From the NCBI GenBank assembly GCA_902776735.1, contig CACYRE010000002.1:1-42357 (forward strand): 42,357 bases of DNA. Direction: 5' to 3'. A program made the position numbers and the translations under genes. Position 1 is the stretch's first letter. The number at the start of each line of letters is the position of its first letter. Source of the stretch: an uncultured Erysipelotrichaceae bacterium. GTDB taxonomy: Bacteria; Bacillota_I; Bacilli_A; RF39; UBA660. The notes under the pieces are model-generated. The model was given only the letters and a program-made list of their open reading frames with translations. It did not search any database and was not told the origin of the DNA. This document shows, one piece after another, positions 26,136-32,949 of the stretch.

Positions 26136-26642
26136 ATTAAAAAATTAATTATTGTAAGTGCTGTTATAATAGCTATACTAAGTATAAATAAAGAAGAAAA
26201 TATAGTTGTACCAAAAGAATCTATTAGATTTAGGATAGTAGCAAATAGTAATTCTTCAACAGATCAAAAAATAAAAAAAGAAATTCTTAACTCTTTATCA
26301 ACAAAAATTGTGGAAACAAACAAATTAACCAGTCTAGATAATACAAGAAAATATATTAATAAAAATATTAATCAATTCACAGAAATTGTGGATAATACAT
26401 TAACCAAAAATAATTATTCTACTTCTTTCAACATAAATTATGGAAAAAATTATTTTCCTAAAAAAGTCTATAAAAATGTAATATATGAAGAAGGAGAATA
26501 TGAGTCTTTAGTAATAACTTTAGGAGATGGTAAAGGAAAAAATTTTTGGTGTGTTTTATTTCCACCACTTTGTATGCTAGACGAAGATAACGATATTGAA
26601 TATAAATCTCTTATTAAAGAAACATTAGATAAGTATTTTTAA
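26136..26642 (+). CDS. spoIIR: Stage II sporulation protein SpoIIR, apparent ATT start
   Basis: SpoIIR is made in the forespore and signals across the septum to activate SpoIIGA and thus sigma-E. Seen: an N-terminal hydrophobic segment (KKLIIVSAVIIAILSI), then SIRFRIVANSNSSTDQ, a family signature, and YESLVITLGDGKGKNFWCVLFPPLC (key residues G, GKG, W, C, FPP), the diagnostic C-terminal block. The only conventional start, GTG 26310, would remove the membrane anchor and the IRFR-VANSN block. Upstream to the stop at 26118-26120 there is no ATG, GTG, TTG or CTG in frame; ATT 26136, seven bases after GAGG, is the best start. 168 aa. Confidence 0.85.
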   Translation: MKKLIIVSAVIIAILSINKEENIVVPKESIRFRIVANSNSSTDQKIKKEILNSLSTKIVETNKLTSLDNTRKYINKNINQFTEIVDNTLTKNNYSTSFNINYGKNYFPKKVYKNVIYEEGEYESLVITLGDGKGKNFWCVLFPPLCMLDEDNDIEYKSLIKETLDKYF

Positions 26643-26653
26643 AAGATTAAATG

Positions 26654-26687
26654 AATAGAATATATAGATAATTATATATTCTATTTT
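26654..26687 (+). terminator. Terminator after spoIIR
   Basis: A 13-bp perfect stem, 26654-26666 with 26673-26685, around a 6-nt loop; the T tract is short. Confidence 0.6.
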
Positions 26688-26719
26688 ACGTTAAATTTTC
26701 TCATAATTATATGATTTAA

Positions 26720-26748
26720 TTGACAAAATACACTTGTTTACTTATTAT
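26720..26748 (+). promoter_or_regulatory. Promoter for murA
   Basis: TTGACA (26720-26725, perfect consensus) and TATTAT (26743-26748) with a 17-bp spacer. The leader, about 55 nt, has a small AAGAG/CTCTT hairpin before the GGAGGT ribosome binding site. Confidence 0.8.
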
Positions 26749-26810
26749 AAGATTGAAAAAGAGCCGTAATCTCTTAGAACTTTAATAAATAAAATCATTG
26801 GAGGTATAAC

Positions 26811-28064
26811 ATGAAAATAATGGAAATTGAAGGTGGAAGAGAACTTTCTGGAACTATCAGAATAAGTGGAGCTAAAAATGCAACTGTTGCCTTGATTCCA
26901 GCTGCTATATTATCAGATGAAGAAGTAACTATTTGTAATATTCCTGAAATAACTGATACAACAGCCTTATGTGATATATTAAAAGAATTAAAAGTTGATG
27001 TAAAAAGAGCTAGTGAAAGTATTATTATTAATCCTAGAAATATGCAAAACATTGAAATTAAAGAAGAATATTCAAAAAAATTAAGAGCTTCATATTATTT
27101 TATGGGTGCATTACTTGGCAAATATAAAAAAGCATCCATGTATTTTCCTGGAGGCTGTTCAATAGGAGCAAGACCAATAGATTTACATTTAAAAGGTTTT
27201 GAAGCTTTAGGAGCAACTGTGACAAATGAAAAAAACAAATATACTGTTGAAGCAAAAGAATTACATGGAGCCAATATTTACTTAGATATTGCATCAGTTG
27301 GAGCAACAATCAATATCATGTTAGCAGCTATAAAAGCTAAAGGGACAACTGTTATTGATAATGCTGCTAAAGAACCAGAAATAGTAAATGTTGCAACATT
27401 TCTAAATAACATGGGAGCAAAAATTACAGGAGCAGGAACATCTACTATAAAAATTGTTGGAGTTGATTATCTCCATCAATGTTTTCACGAAGTAATACCA
27501 GATAGAATAGAAGCAGGGACATATCTTATAATAGGATCATTATGTGGTAATCCACTAAAAATAGATAATATTATTCCAGAACATATAGAGTCATTAACTT
27601 CAAAACTAGAAGAAATGGGAGTTGATTTAGAAATAGGACGAGACTATATTATAGTTTCAAATTATGGTAAAAAAAGACCAACTAATATCAAAACAGCTGT
27701 CTATCCAGGTTTTCCAACAGATCTCCAGCAACCATTCACAGTACTACAAACACAGTGCAGTGGAAAGAGTAAAACAACAGAAACTATTTGGGAAAACAGA
27801 TTTATGCACATTCCATACTTAAGAGACTTAGGTGCTGATATTACAGTTAAAAATCAAACAGCCACTATAATTGGACCAACTCCCCTAAAGGGAACAAATG
27901 TTGTTGCAACCGACCTAAGAGCTGGAGCTGCCATGGTATCAGCAGCCCTAGTAGCAAATGGCAAAACAACAATTACAAATGTCGAACATATACTAAGAGG
28001 CTATGAAAATATAGTAGAAAAATTATCAAATGTTGGTGCTAAAATAACCCTTAAAGAAATATAA
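26811..28064 (+). CDS. murA: UDP-N-acetylglucosamine 1-carboxyvinyltransferase
   Basis: First committed step of peptidoglycan synthesis: transfers enolpyruvate from PEP to UDP-GlcNAc. Seen: GGRELSGTIRISGAKNATVA with lysine K22, the catalytic loop PGGCSIGARPIDLH with C116 (the fosfomycin target), and C-terminal FPTDLQQPFTVLQTQ and DLRAGAAMVSAALVANG. 417 aa, canonical. The neighbouring rpmE suggests the MurAB/MurZ paralogue position of Bacillus; whether another copy exists elsewhere cannot be seen here. Driven by a strong promoter. Confidence 0.97.
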   Translation: MKIMEIEGGRELSGTIRISGAKNATVALIPAAILSDEEVTICNIPEITDTTALCDILKELKVDVKRASESIIINPRNMQNIEIKEEYSKKLRASYYFMGALLGKYKKASMYFPGGCSIGARPIDLHLKGFEALGATVTNEKNKYTVEAKELHGANIYLDIASVGATINIMLAAIKAKGTTVIDNAAKEPEIVNVATFLNNMGAKITGAGTSTIKIVGVDYLHQCFHEVIPDRIEAGTYLIIGSLCGNPLKIDNIIPEHIESLTSKLEEMGVDLEIGRDYIIVSNYGKKRPTNIKTAVYPGFPTDLQQPFTVLQTQCSGKSKTTETIWENRFMHIPYLRDLGADITVKNQTATIIGPTPLKGTNVVATDLRAGAAMVSAALVANGKTTITNVEHILRGYENIVEKLSNVGAKITLKEI

Positions 28065-28092
28065 TTACTAGTAGAAATAATTATATTTCTTT
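28053..28092 (+). terminator. Hairpin between murA and the SGNH-like gene
   Basis: A stem of up to 15 bp, 28053-28067 with 28078-28092, with a 10-nt loop. The T run is only three bases and the ribosome binding site of the next gene follows at once, so it may be a partial terminator or a processing site. Confidence 0.5.
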
Positions 28093-28100
28093 GGAGGACT

Positions 28101-28775
28101 ATGAAAAAGCTTATTAAATTATTAATTTTAATATTATTAAATATCTCAGTCTACTTTATATATAATAATACAAAAAATAGTACCTATCGAATACTAATAT
28201 TAGGAGATAATCTATCTTTAGCCAACAAGCAAACATATATAGACTACTATAAAACATATAAATTAAAAAAATATCATCAAGTATATTTAAATAAATCTTA
28301 TTCTAAAAAAGATTTATCTGTCTCTAATTTAAGAAAAGATATTCAAGCTAATAAAACAATTAAAAGAGATTTAATAAGTACTAATATTCTAATTATAAAT
28401 GTAGGTTATAATGATTTAGTATATAAAATAAGTTTATTAGAAGATAAAAATCCAAATAAATTAGCTACTATATTAAATGAAATAAGAAATGATTATTTAT
28501 CTCTAATTAAAGAAATAAAAAAATATTATCATAAAGATATCATAGTAATAGGCTATTATCCTTCTTTAAAAGATGATTATTATTTAAATAAAGGAATAAC
28601 ATATTTGAATAAAATATTAAGAGAACCTACTAAAGTTATTTATATAGATACTTATAATGATTTAAATAATAATAAATATTTTTCTAATCCTAATACTTAT
28701 TTTCCAAATACTTTAGGACATCAAGTCATATCCAAAAAACTTATAAAAACACTTGAAAATAATAAAAATATTTGA
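28101..28775 (+). CDS. SGNH/GDSL-like exported protein with altered nucleophile position
   Basis: A 224-aa protein with an N-terminal transmembrane segment or signal anchor (about residues 4-22) and an SGNH-hydrolase-like outline. Seen: LILGDNLS (about 32-39) where the family has GDSL, INVGYNDL for the GxND block, and PNTLGHQVIS for the C-terminal histidine block. The serine nucleophile of GDS is asparagine here; S39 is nearby but out of register. The function cannot be assigned: an esterase with a shifted nucleophile or an inactive relative. It follows murA by 36 bp behind a hairpin, with GGAGG as ribosome binding site, and a promoter for rpmE lies in its 3' end. Confidence 0.6.
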   Translation: MKKLIKLLILILLNISVYFIYNNTKNSTYRILILGDNLSLANKQTYIDYYKTYKLKKYHQVYLNKSYSKKDLSVSNLRKDIQANKTIKRDLISTNILIINVGYNDLVYKISLLEDKNPNKLATILNEIRNDYLSLIKEIKKYYHKDIIVIGYYPSLKDDYYLNKGITYLNKILREPTKVIYIDTYNDLNNNKYFSNPNTYFPNTLGHQVISKKLIKTLENNKNI

Positions 28776-28781
28776 TATATT
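28753..28781 (+). promoter_or_regulatory. Promoter for rpmE inside the SGNH-like gene
   Basis: TTGAAA (28753-28758) and TATATT (28776-28781) with a 17-bp spacer, at the end of the upstream gene. Confidence 0.65.
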
Positions 28782-28800
28782 AATAAGGCAATTTATATCT

Positions 28801-28819
28801 ATGGCAAATTATTTGTCAT
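28801..28819 (+). promoter_or_regulatory. 5' leader hairpin of rpmE
   Basis: ATGGCAAA (28801-28808) pairs with TTTGTCAT (28812-28819) with one G-T pair, a short stem-loop about 10 nt before the GGAAGGAG ribosome binding site. Leaders regulating rpmE are known in Firmicutes; this is a positional candidate only. Confidence 0.35.
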
Positions 28820-28837
28820 GGCGGAAGGAGAGATAAT

Positions 28838-29053
28838 ATGAAAAAGGGAATACATCCAGAAGTAAAAGAATGTACAGTAACATGTGCTTGTGGTAATACT
28901 TTTACTTGTAAGTCAACAAAATCTGAAATCAATGTTGAAGTATGTTCAAATTGTCATCCATTCTATACAGGAAAACAAAATAGAGCATCACGTGCTGGCC
29001 GCGTAGAAAAATTCAATAAGAAATATGGTTTAGATACTAAAGAAGCTGCATAA
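28838..29053 (+). CDS. rpmE: 50S ribosomal protein L31, zinc type
   Basis: L31 bridges the ribosomal subunits near the central protuberance. Seen: [19 protein letters not shown] (19 residues) with CxC, followed by [14 protein letters not shown] with CxxC; the four cysteines indicate the zinc-binding C+ form. 71 aa, canonical. The ribosome binding site is GGAAGGAG. It has its own promoter and a strong terminator. Confidence 0.96.
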   Translation: MKKGIHPEVKECTVTCACGNTFTCKSTKSEINVEVCSNCHPFYTGKQNRASRAGRVEKFNKKYGLDTKEAA

Positions 29054-29065
29054 ACTTCTTTTTTT
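29039..29065 (+). terminator. Terminator at the end of rpmE
   Basis: AAAGAAG (29039-29045) pairs with CTTCTTT (29055-29061), followed by T residues. The 5' arm covers the last codons of rpmE. Confidence 0.75.
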
Positions 29066-29066
29066 A

Positions 29067-29075
29067 TGCTAAAAT
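29067..29075 (+). promoter_or_regulatory. Extended -10 promoter for rpiB
   Basis: TG-C-TAAAAT at 29067-29075, one base after the rpmE terminator and 20 bp before the rpiB start. Confidence 0.5.
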
Positions 29076-29094
29076 AGATTATGGAGATGATCTT

Positions 29095-29538
29095 GTGAAA
29101 ATAGGAATTGCTAGTGACCATCGTGGTTACAAATTAAAAGAAAAATTAAAAAAAGAATTGTTAAAAAGAAATTATGAAATTATAGATTATGGTACATATA
29201 GTGAGGAATCAACTGATTATCCTGATTATGCCTTTAAATTAGGAGAGAATGTTCGTAATAAAAATGTGAACTTTGGAATAGCAATCTGTGGTTCAGGTAT
29301 AGGAATTAGTATTGCCTGCAACAAAGTGAAGGGTATAAGATGTGCTAAAGTTGTAAATAGTGCTGAAGCTAAAGTAACGCGCCTTGATAATGACGCTAAT
29401 ATTGTAGCATTTGGAGAAAAAACATCTATAGAAGATGCATTAAACATTGTTGAGACATTTATAACAACTCCATTTTCTAATTTAGAAAAACATGTTCGCA
29501 GAATAAATAAAATAAAAAAATATGAGGAAGAAAACTAA
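29095..29538 (+). CDS. rpiB: Ribose-5-phosphate isomerase B
   Basis: Interconverts ribose 5-phosphate and ribulose 5-phosphate (RpiB/LacAB family). Seen: KIGIASDHRGYKLKE, DYGTYSEESTDYPDYA, catalytic CGSGIGISIACNKVKGIRCA with the active-site cysteine, and the DNDANIVAFGEK block. 147 aa, canonical. Start: GTG behind GGAGATGAT. It overlaps the DUF1146 gene by one base. Confidence 0.95.
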   Translation: MKIGIASDHRGYKLKEKLKKELLKRNYEIIDYGTYSEESTDYPDYAFKLGENVRNKNVNFGIAICGSGIGISIACNKVKGIRCAKVVNSAEAKVTRLDNDANIVAFGEKTSIEDALNIVETFITTPFSNLEKHVRRINKIKKYEEEN

Positions 29539-29735
29539 TGAGTGGTAAATTCTATTTATATGTAGTCGTAACATTTATTGTTATTTGGGCAATGGATTCC
29601 CTAAACATAAATGGAATATTTAAAAAAAATAGAGTCTATCAAGCTCGAATATTTTATTTTCTACTAGCCCTAGCACTAATCTACTTAGTAACTAATTTTA
29701 TTTATGATATTTCTTTAACAGTAAATATTGTCTAG
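29538..29735 (+). CDS. DUF1146 small membrane protein (YwzB-like)
   Basis: A 65-aa protein with two transmembrane segments (about residues 5-21 and 38-60) separated by a short basic loop with NRVYQARIFYFLLALAL, matching the DUF1146 pattern in which a QAR motif precedes the second helix. Its role is unknown. In Bacillus the homologue ywzB lies upstream of murAA, spoIID, spoIIQ and mbl; here spoIIQ and mbl follow directly. Overlaps the rpiB stop. Confidence 0.75.
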   Translation: MSGKFYLYVVVTFIVIWAMDSLNINGIFKKNRVYQARIFYFLLALALIYLVTNFIYDISLTVNIV

Positions 29736-29759
29736 AAGATGTATAAATCTTCTTTTTTT
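29734..29759 (+). terminator. Terminator after DUF1146
   Basis: AGAAGAT (29734-29740) pairs with ATCTTCT (29747-29753), followed by a T run. Confidence 0.75.
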
Positions 29760-29785
29760 GTTCAAACTTATATTGAGGTGATAAA

Positions 29786-30403
29786 ATGAAAAGAAAAGTA
29801 AAACTAAAAAAAATACCATTTCTAATTACTCTATTCGTCCTAGTACCTGTTTTTGCTTTAATAATTTTAAAAAATGCTAATTTAACAAATAAAGAAAAAG
29901 AAGAAGACTCTGTCACCAATGATACAATAACTGACTCTATGCCTGTTATTAATGCGACAAATAAAATGATAAACCCATATATTGATAAAAATATTAAAAT
30001 AGGTAAAACATATTATGATTATAAAGGAGAAGAACAAACACAAGAAAATTCTATTACTGTACATGATAATACATACATGCAAAATACAGGTGTTGACTTT
30101 ATTGGAGATAAAACATTTGATGTTGTAAGTGTATTAGATGGAACTGTAATAAATGTTAAAGAAGATAATCTATTAGGAAAAGTAGTAGATGTAAAACATG
30201 AAAATGGACTTATATCTAGTTACCAAAGTTTAAGCGAAGTTAATGTAAAAAAAGATGAAACAATAACCCAAGGACAAGTAATAGGAAAAAGTGGTACTAA
30301 TGAATTAGACAAAGAAAGTGGTAATCATTTACACTTTGAAATTTATAAAGATGGAACAAGTGTAAACCCAGAAAATTATCTAAATAAAGAGATTAGTGAA
30401 TAG
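29786..30403 (+). CDS. spoIIQ: SpoIIQ-like M23 sporulation protein
   Basis: In Bacillus, forespore SpoIIQ pairs with mother-cell SpoIIIAH to form the channel linking the two cells during engulfment. Seen: a basic N-terminus and one transmembrane helix (about residues 10-28), a disordered linker, then an M23 (LytM) domain. As in B. subtilis SpoIIQ the domain is degenerate: the first zinc ligand is N100 in place of His (D104 kept), and Q147 in YQSL replaces another His, whereas H181/H183 (HLHF) remain. It should therefore be a binding and not a lytic domain. 205 aa, shorter than the 283 of B. subtilis. Position before mbl supports the call. Confidence 0.85.
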   Translation: MKRKVKLKKIPFLITLFVLVPVFALIILKNANLTNKEKEEDSVTNDTITDSMPVINATNKMINPYIDKNIKIGKTYYDYKGEEQTQENSITVHDNTYMQNTGVDFIGDKTFDVVSVLDGTVINVKEDNLLGKVVDVKHENGLISSYQSLSEVNVKKDETITQGQVIGKSGTNELDKESGNHLHFEIYKDGTSVNPENYLNKEISE

Positions 30404-30426
30404 AAGAAAAATATTTCTTCTTTTTT
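30402..30426 (+). terminator. Terminator after spoIIQ
   Basis: AGAAGAAA (30402-30409) pairs with TTTCTTCT (30414-30421), followed by six T residues. Confidence 0.75.
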
Positions 30427-30468
30427 CATAATTTTTATTATATAATTAGTCATAATTATCTAAAAATA

Positions 30469-30477
30469 TGATAAAAT
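30469..30477 (+). promoter_or_regulatory. Extended -10 promoter for mbl
   Basis: TG-A-TAAAAT at 30469-30477. Its predicted transcript begins near 30484, leaving a very short leader before the ATG at 30499. A plain TATAAT also lies at 30441-30446. Confidence 0.45.
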
Positions 30478-30498
30478 ATGAAAGAAAGGAATGAAGAT

Positions 30499-31497
30499 AT
30501 GCTAGCAAAAGATATAGGTATTGATTTAGGTACAGCAAATGTTTTAATTTATATCAAGGGACAAGGAATAGTTTTAAATGAACCAAGTATTGTAGTGATT
30601 GACACAGAAACTAATAAAGTAATAGCTGTTGGTAGTGAAGCTAGTGAAATGTTAGGAAGAACCCCAGAAAAAGTAAAAGCTATTAAGCCAATGAAAGATG
30701 GTGTAATTGCTGACTTTGAATTAACTGAAATAATGTTAAACTATTTTATAAATAAAGTTAAAGGAAGATCATTTTTTTCTAGACCGAGAATCCTAATCTG
30801 TTGCCCAACCAATATTACTCCTGTTGAGAAAAATGCCATTAAAGAAGCAGCAGAGCAAACTGGAGCCAGAAAAGTTTATATTGAAGAAGAACCAAAAGTC
30901 GCAGCCATTGGAGCTGGAATGGATATTTCCAAACCAACTGCCAATATGGTATTAGATATTGGAGGAGGAACAACTGATATTGCGATCCTTTCTATGAATG
31001 GAATAGTTTTATCTGCTTCAATTAAAATTGCCGGAAATGCCTTTGATGAAGACATAGTAAAATATATAAGAAGTAAATATAAATTATTAATTGGAGAAAA
31101 AACAGCTGAAGATATAAAAATAAACTTTGCTAACGTATTTAAACCATCGAAAAAAGAAAAATTAAATGTTAAAGGAAGAAATCTATTAACAGGTTTACCT
31201 GATTCTATTGATTTAAGTCAAGATGAAATAAAAGAGGCCCTAGATGATAGTTTAACAAGAATTATTAAGACAATAAAGAGTGTTCTAGAGCAAACCCCAC
31301 CAGAGTTATCAGCTGATATTGTGGAAAAAGGAGTTGTCTTAACAGGAGGAGGTGCACTTTTAACAGGACTTGAAGATTTATTAGAAGAAGAATTAAACAT
31401 ACCTGTTTTAATTGCAGAAACACCACTAACTTGTGTTGCCGAAGGAACAGGAGTACTCTTAGATAACATTAAATTACTAGAAGAAGACCAAGAATAG
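30499..31497 (+). CDS. mbl: Rod shape-determining protein Mbl (MreB family)
   Basis: Actin-like protein that moves with wall synthesis complexes and maintains rod shape. Seen: phosphate-1 loop DIGIDLGTANVLIYIKGQG (19 residues), ICCPTNITPVEKNAIKEAAE, VYIEEEPKVAAIGAGM, phosphate-2 DIGGGTTDIA, and adenosine-binding LTGGGALLTGLE. Residues such as RPRILICCPTNIT and AKDIGIDLGTAN favour Mbl over MreB. 332 aa, canonical. Start ATG 30499 follows AAAGGAATGAAG; an ATG seven codons earlier would extend beyond the conserved N-terminus. Downstream of spoIIQ, as in Bacillus. Confidence 0.93.
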   Translation: MLAKDIGIDLGTANVLIYIKGQGIVLNEPSIVVIDTETNKVIAVGSEASEMLGRTPEKVKAIKPMKDGVIADFELTEIMLNYFINKVKGRSFFSRPRILICCPTNITPVEKNAIKEAAEQTGARKVYIEEEPKVAAIGAGMDISKPTANMVLDIGGGTTDIAILSMNGIVLSASIKIAGNAFDEDIVKYIRSKYKLLIGEKTAEDIKINFANVFKPSKKEKLNVKGRNLLTGLPDSIDLSQDEIKEALDDSLTRIIKTIKSVLEQTPPELSADIVEKGVVLTGGGALLTGLEDLLEEELNIPVLIAETPLTCVAEGTGVLLDNIKLLEEDQE

Positions 31498-31506
31498 GTC
31501 TTTTTT
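31482..31506 (+). terminator. Terminator overlapping the mbl stop
   Basis: AAGACC (31484-31489) pairs with GGTCTT (31497-31502) and runs into T residues. Confidence 0.7.
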
Positions 31507-31513
31507 CACTCCT

Positions 31514-31710
31514 ATGGCATATTTGATACAAATACAAGGTAATATATATGAAATAAAATACACAACTGATTTAAATGAAATAACTCTAAATATATGTAAT
31601 AAAAGGAAAAAAAGACATACATTGAATAAAATATTGAATTAAACAAATTCAACATAAGAAACTCAAGAACTTTATGAAAAATTAAATTAAAAAAATATAA
31701 ATAATAAAAT
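31514..31710. other. AT-rich gap between mbl and the tagO-like gene
   Basis: This is the longest gene-poor stretch of the conserved part. It contains one ATG-initiated frame of 42 codons (31514-31642) without a ribosome binding site and with no recognisable similarity, then low-complexity AT-rich sequence up to a terminator at 31711. It may be the decayed remains of a gene or a small transcript; I cannot tell which. Confidence 0.3.
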
Positions 31711-31734
31711 AGTTCTATATATAGGACTTTTTTT
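31711..31734 (+). terminator. Terminator before the tagO-like gene
   Basis: AGTTC (31711-31715) pairs with GGACT (31724-31728) with one G-T pair, extended by TA pairs, followed by seven T residues. No recognised gene lies directly upstream, which hints that the preceding gap is transcribed. Confidence 0.65.
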
Positions 31735-31751
31735 AATAATTTACTCAACTA

Positions 31752-31780
31752 ATGACAATTTAAAAAAATTTTGATAAAAT
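31752..31780 (+). promoter_or_regulatory. Promoter for the tagO-like gene
   Basis: ATGACA (31752-31757) and TAAAAT (31775-31780) with a 17-bp spacer, plus a TG one base upstream of the -10 (31772-31773). Confidence 0.7.
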
Positions 31781-31800
31781 CATGCTAGGAAGTGAAATTT

Positions 31801-32907
31801 ATGAAAGTACAATTAATTGAAGCTATAAAAATAGTTTTAACAACATTTATTGCTTCAACATTAATAATGTTTTTAATGCGAAAAGTAGCTGTTCATATAG
31901 GAGCAATCGATAAACCAAGAGCAGCTGAAGGTCATAGACATATTCATAAAAAAGCAACTCCAAAACTTGGAGGAGTTGGAATATTTTTAAGTTTTCTACT
32001 AGGATATATGCTATTCGGTGAACAAAGTGTTAGAATGAACTCTATTTTAATTGGAAGTTTTATAATAATATTAACTTCAATTGTTGATGACATTAAATCA
32101 ATAAAAGCATCTCAAAAGTTAATAGGACACCTAGTAGCAGCTTCAATTATTGTCTTCTATGGACATATTCTGTTAGATAATATTACAGTATTTGGCTATT
32201 CCTTTAACTTTGGTATCTTATCCTATCCAATAACCATTCTCTTTATTGTAGCCTGTACCAATATAATAAATTTAATAGACGGACTTGATGGTTTAAGTGG
32301 AGGAATTTGTTCAATCTTTAATATTACAATTGCTATTATTGGTTTCTTTCAAGGCAGATTTGGAAGTTTAGTAATGGTTCTTACACTAATCATGTTAGGC
32401 TCTACTTTAGGATTCCTTGTTCATAATTTTAGGCCATTTCATCAAGCTAAAATATTTGCGGGCGATGGAGCAACTTTCATGGGATTTATAATTTCCATAA
32501 TTACTCTCCTAGAATTCAAAGGACCAGCCCTAATCTCCTTCTTCGTCCCAATCTCAATACTCAGTATACCAATACTAGATACACTATTTGCCATAATTAG
32601 AAGACTATTAAAAGGACAACCACCATTTAAAGCAGATAGAGAACACCTACACCACCAATTACTTGGAATGAACTTTTCTCCAACAACAACTGTTCTAATA
32701 ATTTACGGAATAAACATACTATTTGCTATTGCTTCAATATTATATACTTTAAAACTACAAGAACCAATTATTGCGCGAACTATATATATACTTCTATTTA
32801 TAATAGTATTATGGTTTGTATTTCATACAACAATAATTTCTGATAAGAATCCAGAACTATTAAAAAAACTGTCAAGCAAAATAAAAAAAAATAAAAAGTC
32901 TAATTAA
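31801..32907 (+). CDS. tagO: Undecaprenyl-phosphate GlcNAc-1-phosphate transferase (TagO/WecA family)
   Basis: Polytopic membrane enzyme that starts teichoic acid or related polymer synthesis by moving GlcNAc-1-phosphate onto undecaprenyl phosphate. Seen: about ten transmembrane segments; HKKATPKLGGVGIFLSF near the N-terminus; DDIKSIKASQKL (aspartate pair); NIINLIDGLDGLSGG; FAGDGATFMGF; and DREHLHHQLL, the cytoplasmic histidine loop of this family. 368 aa. Start ATG 31801 follows AGGAAGTG; an in-frame GTG at 31792 lies within that ribosome binding site. Flanked by terminators, so it is a single-gene unit. MraY is excluded by the loop motif. Confidence 0.9.
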   Translation: MKVQLIEAIKIVLTTFIASTLIMFLMRKVAVHIGAIDKPRAAEGHRHIHKKATPKLGGVGIFLSFLLGYMLFGEQSVRMNSILIGSFIIILTSIVDDIKSIKASQKLIGHLVAASIIVFYGHILLDNITVFGYSFNFGILSYPITILFIVACTNIINLIDGLDGLSGGICSIFNITIAIIGFFQGRFGSLVMVLTLIMLGSTLGFLVHNFRPFHQAKIFAGDGATFMGFIISIITLLEFKGPALISFFVPISILSIPILDTLFAIIRRLLKGQPPFKADREHLHHQLLGMNFSPTTTVLIIYGINILFAIASILYTLKLQEPIIARTIYILLFIIVLWFVFHTTIISDKNPELLKKLSSKIKKNKKSN

Positions 32908-32918
32908 TAGACTTTTTT
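32893..32918 (+). terminator. Terminator after the tagO-like gene
   Basis: A 10-bp perfect stem, AAAAAGTCTA (32893-32902) with TAGACTTTTT (32908-32917), around a 5-nt loop. Confidence 0.8.
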
Positions 32919-32921
32919 CTA

Positions 32922-32930
32922 TGATATTAT
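32922..32930 (+). promoter_or_regulatory. Extended -10 promoter for the LytTR gene
   Basis: TG-A-TATTAT at 32922-32930, four bases past the preceding terminator. Confidence 0.5.
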
Positions 32931-32949
32931 TTAAAAGAGCGTGATAAAA

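Noticed and set aside
26310-26642. A 110-codon frame starting at GTG 26310 as a separate gene
   Set aside because: It is the C-terminal part of SpoIIR; the reading frame stays open upstream through the membrane anchor and family signature.
29838-30060. Degenerate M23 site in SpoIIQ as evidence of a pseudogene
   Set aside because: B. subtilis SpoIIQ is also non-enzymatic; the reading frame, ribosome binding site and context are intact.
31514-31642. A 42-codon ATG frame after mbl
   Set aside because: No ribosome binding site, no recognisable similarity, and composition like the surrounding AT-rich sequence. Mentioned only within the description of the gap.
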